The translations under genes and the position numbers were made by a program. Of a stretch of 64,000 bases of DNA, positions 23,501 through 34,754 are shown piece after piece (the first letter of the stretch is position 1; every line of letters begins with the position of its first letter). Source of the stretch: Membranipora membranacea (lineage: Eukaryota; Bryozoa; Gymnolaemata; Cheilostomatida; Membraniporidae). The DNA lies in the NCBI GenBank assembly GCA_914767715.1, contig OU612065.1, positions 5,144,001 through 5,208,000 on the forward strand. Direction: 5' to 3'. The notes beneath the pieces are model-generated. The model did not search any database. It saw only the letters and a list, made by a program, of their open reading frames with translations, and was not told where the DNA came from.

Positions 23501-25345
23501 GCCAAAAGAAACATACTCACTTTGAAAGATCAAGTAAAAGTATAAAATTCTCGATAGAGGAAAGTGTACATTGTTGCAGGCTGTTCATCAAGACATTGTG
23601 AACTTAATCTAGATAGCAGAGGTATTTTGCGGATAGTGCAGTGTTAGACCCTCAGACAACATTGGGAAAATTTACATACTCGTTACGGTTTAGCTTTGGA
23701 TGTTATTGGTCTACATTTGTCCGTCAGTAATTTAGCGGGCCGAAATTTTTTTTCTACTTGATCATTAGAAAGACTTGACTATGCCTACAAATTCAAGACG
23801 ATCCGCCCAAAATTCTTCTACCCCATCCATCCAAATAGATTACAGTCGGACACTCTCTGCGAGACAGATTCAATTTAGACACCTGAGCTTGTATCAAACA
23901 GCAAATAGTTTCTAGTCTAGAGTATGTATATGTTTATAGGTTATCGTACTGTTCTTTCACCAAGGAAAAGAATTTATTACCAGCATGAAATCGGATGCAC
24001 TTATGTATGAAAGCTTACTCTTGGCCTTCACCTCATCTCTACTAGACACGAAAATGCGGCTAAATTTTTTTTTAAAGTTAAACATTGGGCCAACCTTGTA
24101 TAAAGAATCATTACCTGCTAGATACAGGTGAAACTCCATCTGCGTCATCAAATAGAGACACAAGTGCATCAAAAGTTTTTCCGTTACCTCCCTCTCCGGC
24201 CAGTAGCAGTTTTGGTTGGACAAGTGAGAGTAAGTTAACTATACAAGGCTCCAATGGTGAATAAATATATGGATGCTGAAACAAAGTTGAGCGAAAATAA
24301 ATGTGCTCTTGCAACAGTATGCAGTCATTACTTCACCTCAATCATTGAGCTTTCTCATGTCATTAAAGAGTGGATGGGACTTTGACATAAAACATAGGTC
24401 AAACTATCCGATATTTGGTCAAGGTTTTAGGCAACATGAAAATAATGATAAAATATATATAGAAATCGAGACCAAATTCTAAAACAATTTCTCATGGGGA
24501 TGAATTTTCTGTAGCAGGGTTGAGCGGTTCTCATCCATTAAATTAACTAACTTTTTACTGAGACTATCTACAAGTTGATATAGGTCTCATATATCCAATT
24601 GAAAAAAATCAGGCTATCTTGAGAGCAAGAACCTATGAACAGAAGACACTCACAGCAAAGCCGATTCCAATTGAGCAGCCTGCCACAAACAACGCTGCAG
24701 CACTGTTACCTGGGATTCCAATAGCAACTATTACATCTTCACCTGGTACTAGTCCTAAAGCTAGTAAACCTTTAGCCATACCATCCGCCTAGAAAATAAT
24801 AACATCGCATATTTCTAAAAACTAAGTGAATAGATAGATAGATAGATAGCATCATTTTAAGGTAATGATACCAGCGTTGTCCGATTTTGACATTTTATAT
24901 ATCGTATTCAGTTGAAAGTCCAATATGAACCATTATATTTGCACCACATCCTTCTAAAAAATCCTCCTCAAAGGTGCTTATCCTGCTTTTCATCAAAATA
25001 GCACAACGCCATGAGATGACGTCATATTGAAACCAATATTTTTGGAATAAGTGTTCGATTAGCTTTCAAACGATATATAAAATGTCCAAAACGGTCAACG
25101 TTGGTATCATAACTTGAATCAATCAATACAAAATATGAAATGGACAATGTCACGCCATTATAAATACATACTTGATCTAAAAGGTCAATGGTGGATATAG
25201 TTTCATCAGTCTCTAGATTGACAACCTCTCCTATATGGCCCTCGTCTCTGGCCTGCTGAAATAGGCTGTACATGACCAGATTCTCCTGCACAGGGTGCTC
25301 CTCGCTGTAGTTGTTCACATAGCTTTTTACGAGTTGTTTCGCCAT
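17558..25345 (-). CDS. ACSF2-like acyl-CoA synthetase (ANL superfamily), proximal paralogue
   Basis: Predicted to form an acyl-adenylate and then an acyl-CoA from a fatty or other carboxylic acid. Exons (transcript order): 25172-25345, 24654-24788, 24115-24275, 23013-23196, 22195-22281, 21723-21889, 20691-20856, 20292-20405, 19802-19950, 19083-19230, 18838-18893, 18368-18431, 18020-18091, 17558-17671; 596 aa, every junction in phase. Motifs: canonical phosphate loop TSGSTGKPK (217-225), TAYGMCET (359-366), RTGD (444-447), GRVSDALR (461-468). The C-terminal tail (CIRLKSG and the rest) resembles ACSF2. The A10 element is LPTTANSRK: Arg558 occupies the usual catalytic Lys position and Lys559 follows. 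The start codon has a good context (GAAATGG). Its core motifs are closer to consensus than those of the distal copy. Substrate and compartment cannot be read from the sequence; I see no clear signal peptide. Confidence 0.9.
18673..18732. repeat. MITE-like dispersed element, copy 2 (intron 11 of proximal synthetase)
   Basis: Aligns with 13600-13660 along about 60 bp, sharing CCAAATNGCTCA, CCATT and GATTTGGGA in order. The ends are inverted repeats. The two copies sit in different introns of the two paralogues, so they are separate insertions rather than part of the gene duplication. Confidence 0.5.
24831..24850. repeat. (AGAT)n microsatellite
   Basis: About five TAGA/AGAT units in intron 1 of the proximal synthetase. 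Confidence 0.8.
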
Positions 25346-25952
25346 TTCCTCTTAGTCGTACAGCATGGGGAGATAATACAATCTTGCAGTGATTCAGACT
25401 GAAATTTGAAGTGTTGCCTCGTTTTATTATATTGACAAGCTACATTCATCGGTGGGGAACAAGACTACCCCCCTAGACTTTATGAATAAATGGCTGTTGA
25501 GAGGTACTTAACAGCTGGAATAGCCACAATATTTAGACTGTATAGCTCAGATGGTTATGAAATCAAGGCAAAATCAAATTTCTTTCAATTGCATAACTAT
25601 TAGTCTGTCACAACCAGTTAGCACATTTTTATAGACCCAAGCTAGTTTTTGAATCTGAATTTAACAACAGCGGACTTAACAATTATTACAATGGCTATGC
25701 AGAAGACCCAGCATGTATACTTGGTGGTTTTGTGGTTTTATGTTGGAATCAAGCTGCTTCAGGAAGAGTTTCCCAGAACTAGGATAACCCGCCTCTCTTC
25801 CATTCTCTTCTCATAGCTTTGTGATTTTTTGCTGGGGGATTTGATTTTGAGTTGCTGGTATCAATCAATGCTCTGCTGAAATCCATGGTTAACAGAAAGC
25901 AAGTTACGCTTTTTGACTGGTGAGAATATCTTTGAATGAGGATATTATTAGC

Positions 25953-26024
25953 CTTGTCACACGGCCGGGTTTTGGTTTTTTTAGTGTTTTGGCAAAAATC
26001 CAAAACCCGTGGCCGCGTGACAAG
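25953..26024. repeat. 72-bp foldback
   Basis: CTTGTCACACGGCCGGGTTT at 25953 and its near-exact reverse complement ending GGCCGCGTGACAAG at 26024 form a stem of about 23 bp around a 24-nt loop. The arms are GC-rich compared with their surroundings. It is a likely MITE core or stem-loop. Confidence 0.7.
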
Positions 26025-26318
26025 ACTAGGAATTTATATTCGGAAAATTCTGTGGTTTTGGGATTTTTCGTAATCAATTGTTATAAATATATGGATAGCA
26101 TTGATCTGGGTTTGCTGAAAAATGCTTCAAATGTGGATAGCCCACCCTTCCTGTGTCAAAACTTGTGGTTATGTGGATTTTGCTGAAACCGATGGACAAC
26201 AGATAGAAAGCTTTGTACTTGGATTACGGAGAAAAATCCCTTACAATATGGATAACCGTTCTCTCAAAATAGTGGATCCCCATTTTTAATCCATATCAGT
26301 GTGAATTTAAATCTTGGG

Positions 26319-26414
26319 CACTCCGGAGTCCTCTCAAACAGTACGTGCATCCATTTATATACAGCATGATTAACATATAAAAAGTATAATATATATATCC
26401 TAACTAAGGCCGAG
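26319..26414 (-). promoter_or_regulatory. putative core promoter block of the proximal synthetase
   Basis: Partner of 15604-15684: 26354-26414 is nearly identical to 15624-15684, and GCACTCYGGAGT recurs at its left end. On the minus strand TATATAAA lies at about 26354-26361, roughly 1 kb before the start codon at 25345. The flanks are unrelated to those of the other copy. See the linked finding for the alternative that this is a mobile element relic. Confidence 0.45.
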
Positions 26415-26645
26415 GGCCGGTACATCAGTCAGACCGGGCATATAATACGGGGACAGGGCAACAGAACATGTCATTTTCATAAATGGCAAATGAGGCAAAC
26501 ATACATTAGAGTGAAATTGTTTATGACGGTCTGGCATACACTTGCAAACCGTTGCAGAGTAGATTGCATGTTTTCCAGCACCGTTGGTAACCGGTGAAAA
26601 TTATATATATTTTACTCCGTATTTTCTCTGAGTCTGAAAATAGAT

Positions 26646-27030
26646 TTAAAGGGCAACCAAGGTTTCAAACAACTTCTCATTGATGGCCATTGATCAATAG
26701 CAGATTGCACCTTCTGCATGGGGAAAAAGACAAAATATAATTCGGATGATTATTCAGCCAGAATTCTTGTGAAACATTTCTTCCATCAGGTACTCAAACT
26801 CAGCTAAAAGAGAATACCACATAGCAGTTTCCTGTTCCTGTTATTATTTAGCCTGTGCTCTATAATTATTACAGCAAAGTCTTGGAACATCCCCTAAACT
26901 GAAGTGTTACCCAGCTTAGAGTCAGCAACTACTTTGAGTTTTGCATCGCGTAATGCACAAAGCTGATGCTGCCCAGCACATTATTTGTTACCCATTAATG
27001 CATTGCTGCGAAACCTTGGTTGCCCTTTAA
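26646..27030. mobile_element. non-autonomous TTAA-flanked transposon (MITE)
   Basis: The terminal inverted repeats AGGGCAACCAAGGTTTC (26650-26666) and its exact reverse complement (27010-27026) are each bordered outside by TTAA (26646-26649 and 27027-27030). TTAA target duplication is the hallmark of piggyBac-type transposases. The 377-bp interior has no transposase frame, so the element is non-autonomous. The perfect 17-bp ends suggest a fairly young insertion. It appears to sit inside an older dispersed repeat (see 27063-27097). Confidence 0.75.
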
Positions 27031-27062
27031 TTGGTTCTCTAGAAATTATATCATTCGTCTGG

Positions 27063-27097
27063 CAGAATTGTGAATAACAAGGAGTTGTGCTACCTCT
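27063..27097 (+). repeat. dispersed repeat fragment, copy 1
   Basis: Matches 29579-29612, with a shared GGAGTTGTGCTACCTCT preceded by similar sequence. Weaker similarity continues left of the MITE (CTCTG..TCTGA.AATAGATT before 26646, and again near 29511-29529), so the MITE seems to have inserted into this older repeat. Confidence 0.4.
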
Positions 27098-27173
27098 TGT
27101 CTAGTATCATTACATAGACCAGAGAATCACAAATATTACAATGAAATTTTATGTGTGATTTGTCTTTTATTCT

Positions 27174-27618
27174 GCGAAGAGTGCCTTGGTTGCAAGTTCA
27201 TCAAATACACCAATTGTGTCAAATCAAGACAACGGATATGCGGACAGAGTATTTGATAAATGCCACACATGCTGCACGGGTATCATTGCAAAAGTCCGCC
27301 ACAAAGGCACTTACAGATTTGTGAGAGCTATCAGCATATCACAGTTCTTGCATACTCAATTACTTTTAGTTCATTTTCTTTTCTTAAAGTGTTAAATTAT
27401 CATTCATTTCTACACTCTGTTTGCATGTGAGTAATTTTCGTTGATGATGTCTTAGTCTTTCTTGTACTAGTCATCTAATCCAAGGCGCAGAAATCGCCAA
27501 AACTCCCCTCACCCAAAAGCCATGCCCCGTAAAACGGAGTATAACAGTTTCTTGAAGAGCGGCATGAGGAACTTTCACACTCAAATGAAGCTTGGAGAGA
27601 AGGTATACATACATTAAA
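27174..27618 (+). CDS. possible two-exon small gene, unidentified
   Basis: Two open plus-strand segments have compatible splice signals. The first (about 27180-27319, acceptor CTGCGAAG, donor TTT|GTGAGA) encodes about 46 residues including a cysteine cluster, DKCHTCC. The second starts after a pyrimidine-rich acceptor (CTTTCTTGTACTAG, exon from 27471), in phase 0, and encodes a basic segment (PRRRNRQN, then YNSFLKSGMRNFHTQMKLGEK with an added final few residues). It either stops at TAA (27616-27618) or splices at AAG|GTATAC (27602). Composition looks protein-like, but I recognise no family and no initiator ATG is visible, so an upstream exon would be required. A chance pair of frames is quite possible. 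Confidence 0.25.
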
Positions 27619-28004
27619 GAAAGCTTATAAATAAACTGAACAAGCAAAACAGGCCTCCGACACATGCCCGCAAAACAAGCCTGCTAAACAACTACAAAAC
27701 ATTGTAAAGAAAGATTACAAAATCAGCTGGCTTACCTGAGGTGAGGCGTACAATGATTGAGTGTGTACACTTGATTTTAGACGAGCGATGTTGTTTTAGT
27801 ATTATTGTACGCACAAATGACGCCCCTCAGATTATGAGATGAATGACAGATATATAACCCACATGTTTGAGTCAGTCACCTGATAAGTCATGTGACAATG
27901 AAAACTTCCAAAACTCATACTTTCTAACCTATGACATCGTGACACAGATTTCTATAGGAGGGAAGCCTGAATCAGTGTCTCAATAGTACACATCTGACTT
28001 CTCC

Positions 28005-28770
28005 TGCCACAAACCCAAAGATCTTTGTGTGTTGATGATTTGTAGTGGAGGCGGGGATGCCGTAGAGTCAAGGATGTTGATGAGAGTAGGAACCATAGAC
28101 ATCACAACACCACACAGAGCCTAACTGCTTTCTATAATGTAATAATGTATATATTCTTATGTCTCCTGAATTATAAAATACCTTGGTACCTTGGTGTAGA
28201 CATTGACAACAAACTGGAGATTCGAAGATTATGTGCATGAAATAACTGGCAAAGCAAGTCAAAGGATGTATGTTGTGAAAAAATTTTGTATCTGAGTTTA
28301 AAGTCATTAGCTTCCATCAAGGAGATACTCCTTGGCTTCCATGCAGTTTAAAAGTTTTGTAGTTTCACTCTCAATATATTGCCTGCCTGCCTGTTTTGCA
28401 CACTAGCATATATGCTAAGGACAAGAAATTATTAAGAAAAGTTTTCAACGATGCCAAGAATTTAGGGCTTTACGTAGGCGACCTCGATACTATTGTTAAA
28501 CAGAGAACTAAATCCATTATCATGTGCAGTTTTTCTGATGAAGACCACGATTTTCTTGGACATTGCCCTTCTGGCCGTCTTAGACGCTAATGGGGCAAAG
28601 ACTGATTTCTGAGGCAAATGTGCATCACACTTAATGAGATTCTTTTTTTTTAAATTCCAAAGTTCCATACACTGGTAGCAAGCTCTTATTATGGCAAAGT
28701 ATATGCATCCTTTTTTTGCGACATTTAATGTTTGTGATAGCTAATAATAAATCAATCAATCAATAAAAAT
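28005..28770 (+). mobile_element. degenerate 3' fragment of a non-LTR retrotransposon reverse transcriptase
   Basis: Across three frames the sequence shows the order typical of the LINE reverse transcriptase C-terminus: KPKDLCV, then KYLG (28180s), then ITGKASQRMYVVKK, then LLRKVFNDAKNLG and KQRTKS (28430-28520), and finally CPSGRLRR near 28590. Frame changes and stops interrupt it. The 3' UTR ends in (AATC)n at about 28749-28767, the microsatellite tail common in such elements. The minus-strand open frame at 28462-28668 is only its antisense shadow. Confidence 0.6.
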
Positions 28771-29578
28771 TGGCATAGGTGGATGCGTGAGCATCTCTTG
28801 TTGTTGACAGTACTGTCTTGACCAGCATACCAGTGGAGGGAGAGGGGGGGGGGCATAGACCAGCAATGGCCCAACCATATACTGCTAGCTGATAAACTAC
28901 TTTTGATGAGCATAAAGTCAACAACAATGCTGAAATTTTTTCTTATTTCTGTTCTTTTGTGAACACAAACTTTGGATGTGAGTAATTTCATTATCTTTTC
29001 TGTGCTGACAATCATCAATGATGGCAAACAAAGATTAGCTGACAGTAAAACCTGCCCTTATCGATTGTAAACATTAATTAATGTTCAAAAGGCCCCCTAA
29101 CCCCCCCCCCCCCCCCAATCTGTACAAGTTGAGGTAACCATTCAGAAAAGAAAGAGTGCATTTATCACTAACCAAAGGCCATCTCACCGTCATAGAAACC
29201 TCCAAGTATCAACATATCAAATAACCTACTGTTGGAAGCCTGGAACGCTTATGTATGTTAATCCCTGAACCAAAGCTTTATTTTTAAGGCTTTGCGTCAT
29301 TTTTGTAAAGAAATGCCGTAGATACTTCTGTTTTTGTCAACTCAAATGGCAGAGCTGTGAGAGATGAGCTAAAAGACATCATAAGTTAGAATGTTTTGTG
29401 AAAGATTCTGGTTTAGGTATGGCAGCCTGTAAAATGTAACCAGAGCATGATTTCTAGGGCTGTCGGATACTAACGAAAGTTATGTAATAATAAGGCGCAA
29501 ATATATATCTCTGGTTCTGATAATAGATTCAAACCAATACTTGGAAAACCAAAGTTACAAAGAAAGTATATGACGTAT

Positions 29579-29612
29579 CAGTTTGCGAGTAACAGGGAGT
29601 TGTGCTACCTCT
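29579..29612 (+). repeat. dispersed repeat fragment, copy 2
   Basis: Second copy of the fragment at 27063-27097, here without the TTAA-flanked MITE nearby. Confidence 0.4.
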
Positions 29613-29659
29613 ATGCTTTCATCACAAATTTTGTGGCAGATGGCTGGTGGTAAGGAGTA

Positions 29660-29746
29660 ACTTCTTGCTGGTAGTTACATTCCGTTATTTACAGCTGCAG
29701 CCCAATGATCTGTGGCTGGTAACGGAATGCTTCTACCAGCAGCTGA
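29660..29746. ncRNA. microRNA-precursor-like hairpin (candidate)
   Basis: Arms at about 29665-29687 (CTTGCTGGTAGTTACATTCC, then GTTA) and 29720-29742 are reverse complements over about 23 nt with a small internal mismatch. The terminal loop of about 32 nt can itself pair a few bases (CAGC with GCTG). The size and imperfect stem fit an animal pre-miRNA, but no conserved miRNA seed is recognised. A decayed MITE foldback would look the same. Confidence 0.25.
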
Positions 29747-32700
29747 GCAGAGTCTGTGCATTATCATGAAGTTCATGTTTGGAACAGATTTCAGTTTTGA
29801 ACTGATCTGATCATTTGTGACTATCTGAGTCGCTTTACGAAAAGAGTTATTTTCTCAACAAAAAGATGGAGGACAACTTCATGCCACCATCAAAATATTT
29901 TGATAACCGACTTTCGTGAGTTGTCCAGATACTGATTCAACATTTGAATGGGCTGCACTTATCAAGAACCAAATACCTTCACAATTGTTTTTCTCTTCTT
30001 TTCAGTGCTGAACAAGGCTATTCACTCTGTTTGGTTCCTTGTTACCAAATTCTTGGAGAACGGATGGAACAAACTAGCTCTTATCCTATAAGAAAATGCC
30101 AAATATATACCACCACCCCAGCATCCTCCTGGCTATGAACTGCTATCAGGTTCACTCTAGTGTAATAGACGATGTTGATCAATTCTGGCACTATTAGCAG
30201 AATGCAAACAGTGATACCCCCCCCCCCCGCTGGTGATACCAACAAAAAAGAGTAAATTCACAGTTTAAAATTCAGAGTTGTGGTCCCTTGATAAATGAAC
30301 CACTGAAGTAAATTCAGTAAACAGCGTTAAAAGTCCACTCCTCAGGCATTGCTTGGACCAAGGTACTAGATAGATAGCTTACGCTGATTGCAGTGAATTA
30401 ACATATAACAGTTTTTTATCCAGAAAATAAATCACTAGATGCAGGTTGGCCTGGTGTAGTCTCCGCTGTTGAAAGGTAAACACAGGAAGTGAGACGTTTT
30501 GGTAGGTTTTTTTTCTTCTTTTGTCCATATTAGTCTACCTTCAGTGCCAACTTATTTTTGTGGTCCGCATCTTGTATAGCATCTCAAAATACTACTGTGC
30601 ACTAAAACCCTATTCACCACACTATTTCAAATTCCAGTATGATTGATTGAAAATATACTGAACAAAAGTTGTACTGATCATGTTAATGATAGTCCAGCTT
30701 TTTTTTAACTTTACTGTCACAAAATTCACTGTCACGATCGTTACAAAACATTTAAAATACAGTCAGGATTAGACAGTTTGAATGTGAGATCTTATAAAAC
30801 AAGTGCCACAGCTAGTTAGCTCCCCAATTATTTTATAACAAATAACTGCAGTATGTATTCTCTTATATGTCATACTGGGAATAAGAGGCTAGTAAGGGAC
30901 CACCTGGGATCATGATCAGAACTTAAGCTTCATCGATTCATAACATTGACAGCCAATTACTATTTAAAGTCTGATACAGTCTTCAGTGAATTGCTGGTTC
31001 TCCTAACAGGCTGTGCATCAAGCGTATTTCTTGTGTGTAAATGGTAAATGTAAGTAGGGAATCACATATTCATTGTTGTGTTCATCCATCGGTATGGGGA
31101 TGGAGAAATATTTGTTCGGCATTGCCTAACATTGTTTTATGATGCTTATTACCCCGTTTCAAGTAAAACAAAGCATCAATAAAACCTCTGTATATGAGAG
31201 CCAATAGGGCTTATCAAACTGGTGTGGTAATAAATTCCTTATTTACACTGTCATCTTACAAATGGGCAATTTGGCTGGATATATTGTTTGTCCATCTAGG
31301 TTTTCACATAGATATGACACTAATTAATCATCGTTTGTTTTCTTGTAACACATGGTCTTATTTGCGGTGAAATGCATTTTCAGTGAATATAACATCAATA
31401 AATAAAAAAATTAATAAAAATTATAAATGGATTCTACGTTAACAATAAATAACCATCCTTTTAACAGAAATTTAACAGAAGCGACTTAACTAAGAGTATA
31501 ACTTTGGTTGAACCATACAGGCTGGTAGAGTAGTCTCTCTGCATGTACTAGAATTATGTTGCCAGTATCGTCTCTTCTGGACTGTTCACAGCCGATCACA
31601 ACACATCCATGCACCAAAACACCAGAACCCAAGAAACAGACACTGTTTTGCAATATTATCGGTGATAAATAAAGTTCTTAACAGTTTGATATTAAATTGT
31701 TATAATTCTACGGCAAAGGCACAAAACCTGTTGTATTTTTTTCTTTCACTCCAGCTGTGTTATAATCAAGCGTTTGTATTATTGATTGCAGAGGAGGGCT
31801 ACATACAAATAACTAAGAGCAATACGTTTATGGATACTATTTTTATAATGATCTATACTAGATTTTTTTTTTGCATAATAAAAGGAGTTATTTTGTTTAT
31901 TTTTTTTCTCAAAATTGTGAGTGCAATGCAAGCAAATTAAATTCATGTTTTAACAAAATATTTTGTATCATCAAAATAATCAGAATAAAAATGATGAACA
32001 GTCGATTTTTTTGCCCTTGTTTAGAAGGAAGCATCCAAAAATGTTGTCATGCTATGGGAAATCGGACAATGATGATTAAATCACAGGTCATCGGAAGCAC
32101 ATCGACTTTATCATTGATTAAGTCACCTAATCAAATACTGGGTATAAGACAAAGAATTTTGAAAGGATTAATACTTATCAATGAAGACAAGACAATCCAA
32201 AATATTTAGAGAATTTGTTGTGGTCTCTGTTGTGTTGTCATAATCCTATTTCCTCATCTAGCTAACTGCTGCTCGCAGGAAGGATAATACATTGTTCTAA
32301 ATCCTTCAATCATAATATTAACCCAAACATTCCATCTTAGCTCATGAAAAACCTTTGAGAACATTAACCAATTAAATTTTCCCTGCTTTAAAAAATTGAG
32401 ACACAACTGAATTTTATTGTCTTAGAAAATCTCTAACATGGCTATAATATTATGCTTATCTAAGGAATAAAAATGAGCACATAATGTTCTTGTATCCACT
32501 ATCAGGCACGCCTGCCCACTGGGCTGGGTTTTTTTATTTAGAGAGCCTGGTTGGACATTAGCCAGATATCAAGAGCCATGTTGGACAACTTTCATTCGCT
32601 TATCAAATTATGGTAAGAAATCCATATGCGGGTGCCAGAACTAGACTTCTTTAAGTGCTCATATGAAACTGTCATGTGCCTAAAATACCCGAAGGTACAA

Positions 32701-34722
32701 GTAGCAGCCGACAAGAAACAGTCGGGCTTCTCTCTCTCTCTACTTGACTGAAGTGCCTAACCAATCCACCTAATAGCCAATAGACACGCAGTCTGAGCTT
32801 ACAGTCGTATACTGTACACTGTGTACGAGCATAGTTGCCTGGAGAAGTCACAGCTATAGTATATTGACTGAGTGAAGTCCTAAACCACTTGATATTAGGC
32901 TCCATGTTTGCGTACCAAAGCCAAACCCAGATACCAGTTATCTCTGCCTTAATTCATGGTTGAGAGTGACACAGATAAGGAACGTTTCACCATTTTATTC
33001 CACGCAGACAAATACGGCCTTATCTAGAATAAACAAAGCCAATCCTTAAGAGTTGAATATAATTCAGACAAACGCTTCAACTAAAGTGGAAGTTTTTAGT
33101 GTTTATTGTTTTCAGCTGTGTTGCCCAGTTCCCATGCTTTGGTACATTTTTAAAATTAACATGGATGGCATAAATCACTTTAAATTGCTCAAAACAAAAA
33201 CTGGGACACTAGAAGGTGCCACTAATTCCTGAACCCTATTTTTAAATTTCGACAATTAATTTTTTCATAATTTAGCTTTTAAGAACATATGTTTATTATA
33301 ATGCGCACACTTCACTTGTAGTCGATAACTAGCCATAAACATGAGGAGTCAAGTGTTGTCAAGTGTTATAAGTTTGTGGTTTTGTGTTTTGGCCCTCGTT
33401 GGCTGGCCGTCAACTTGAAAGGATCCAATTTCCTGGATTTTTTGCCTTCGATTATCGAAAGTGATTTGTGCTAATACTCTTTTTAAAAAAGTGAATTCAT
33501 GCCCCATAAACATAAAACACTGTATATTTTTATGCATGTATCTCATATATCTACTACTCTTTCTGGTCAAGGAGGATTATTACCTTGTAAACTTATTCAT
33601 TGATGTTTATTTGATTTGAATCGGTGTATGGGTGTTAAATTGAAAAATAAAATGCAGTTGCATGGTTTTATTAGTTGTGTAAAATTAAACCTTCAAAAAC
33701 AGAGTAGAGTAGGATTGAATATCGCCTATGTCTTTACAAGGTCTGACAGGTTGACAGCTCTTCAGTTTGGGTGTTACCTGGTATCAATAGATCAAATGTA
33801 CTGGGAATTTTTTCCCACATTAAATGATGGAATGGAGAAAATTTTGCAATGCTGGATTTAGTCCATGTTGTTTGCAGAAAGCTCCCCTTCTATTTTTGGA
33901 TAATTTGACTGATGTTTCGCTGACTAGCTGGCCATTATTATGTGCCATTATTACTCCACACAGTTATGATGAGCTTCATCTGATTGACCTATGTGGTGAT
34001 GGACGATTAGCTGTAGGCACCCTTCTTGGTTACAAGTATCCACACTTTTCTAACTCAATTAGGTTTGTACCGAGCACACTTTTACCCTCTGCTGCCTCCC
34101 CATATGCTGCACCTTATGTACAAAGCTATAGATCTACATAACTTAGAGTAGACCCTACAAAGTCTGACAGCAGTTATCAATATTTGTAGCTTTGAAATGC
34201 TGATAACATTAAATCCTATCTCAGTGGGGATCCAGTTTTTTTGTGTAGAAGATTGAATATGAAATTATGATGTGTAGGCATCGCCCCGTCATATGCCCTC
34301 TCAGTGTTTACAATTAAAAGCAGTAATGAATTTACAACGCAATGTTGAATCATAGAAAAATAAAATCTTTTGAGGGTGAACGGGTATCAAATATCACAAT
34401 AATAATCAGGTGACTTAATAAATTTAAGAATTAAACAAACCGTGGACACAAATACTCGGCCTGAGCATACATCAGTTAGATGTGGTTCATTTGTCTTCTC
34501 CACAAGTACATGATTATTTTTATTGACCACACTGAACCCAAAATAAAATTTTGTGTAGCCATTTTTAAACATCTTGTTATAACTAATTACCGCTAAGTCT
34601 ATTGTTTGAAGGGCAGGGCTTATGTGAGCCAATCACGTAGTTAAAGCCCTGGCCCCAGCACACTCCATAGTGCCCATATGGCCTCGTCTTTTTGTCTACT
34701 GGCCTAAGTTGCCTTACAATGA

Positions 34723-34731
34723 ATATAAATA
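34723..34731 (+). promoter_or_regulatory. candidate TATA box of the first GATA gene
   Basis: ATATAAATA lies about 30 bp before the proposed start of a 5' non-coding exon (about 34755-34986), which ends in a clean donor. AT-richness makes chance TATA matches common, so this rests on its position only. Confidence 0.3.
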
Positions 34732-34754
34732 TACCAACCCACTGACAGCGCCTT

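Larger units (their letters stand above)
25346..34722. other. repeat-rich intergenic region between the synthetases and the GATA genes
   Basis: About 9.4 kb with no gene I can identify. It contains the putative promoter block of the proximal synthetase, a 72-bp foldback, a TTAA-flanked MITE, a possible two-exon unidentified gene (27174-27618), a decayed LINE, a microRNA-like hairpin and poly-C runs near 29100-29116 and 30219-30229. Low-complexity AT-rich open frames at 31662-32209 and longer open frames at 33616-34141 showed no recognisable domain. The right part probably holds regulatory DNA of the first GATA gene. Confidence 0.5.

Noticed and set aside
25541-25560. TATAGCTCAGATGGTTA resembles a tRNA A box.
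   Set aside because: No B box (GGTTCGANNCC-like) or acceptor stem pairing follows within tRNA distance.
28462-28668. Minus-strand open frame.
   Set aside because: It is antisense to the LINE reverse transcriptase fragment on the plus strand.
31662-32209. Overlapping plus-strand open frames rich in Phe, Ile and Lys.
   Set aside because: Composition reflects AT-rich DNA; no domain or splice context.
33616-34141. Two overlapping plus-strand open frames, one ending YAAPYVQSYRST.
   Set aside because: No recognised domain, no matching splice signals and no homologous repeat in the window; kept as unexplained sequence only.
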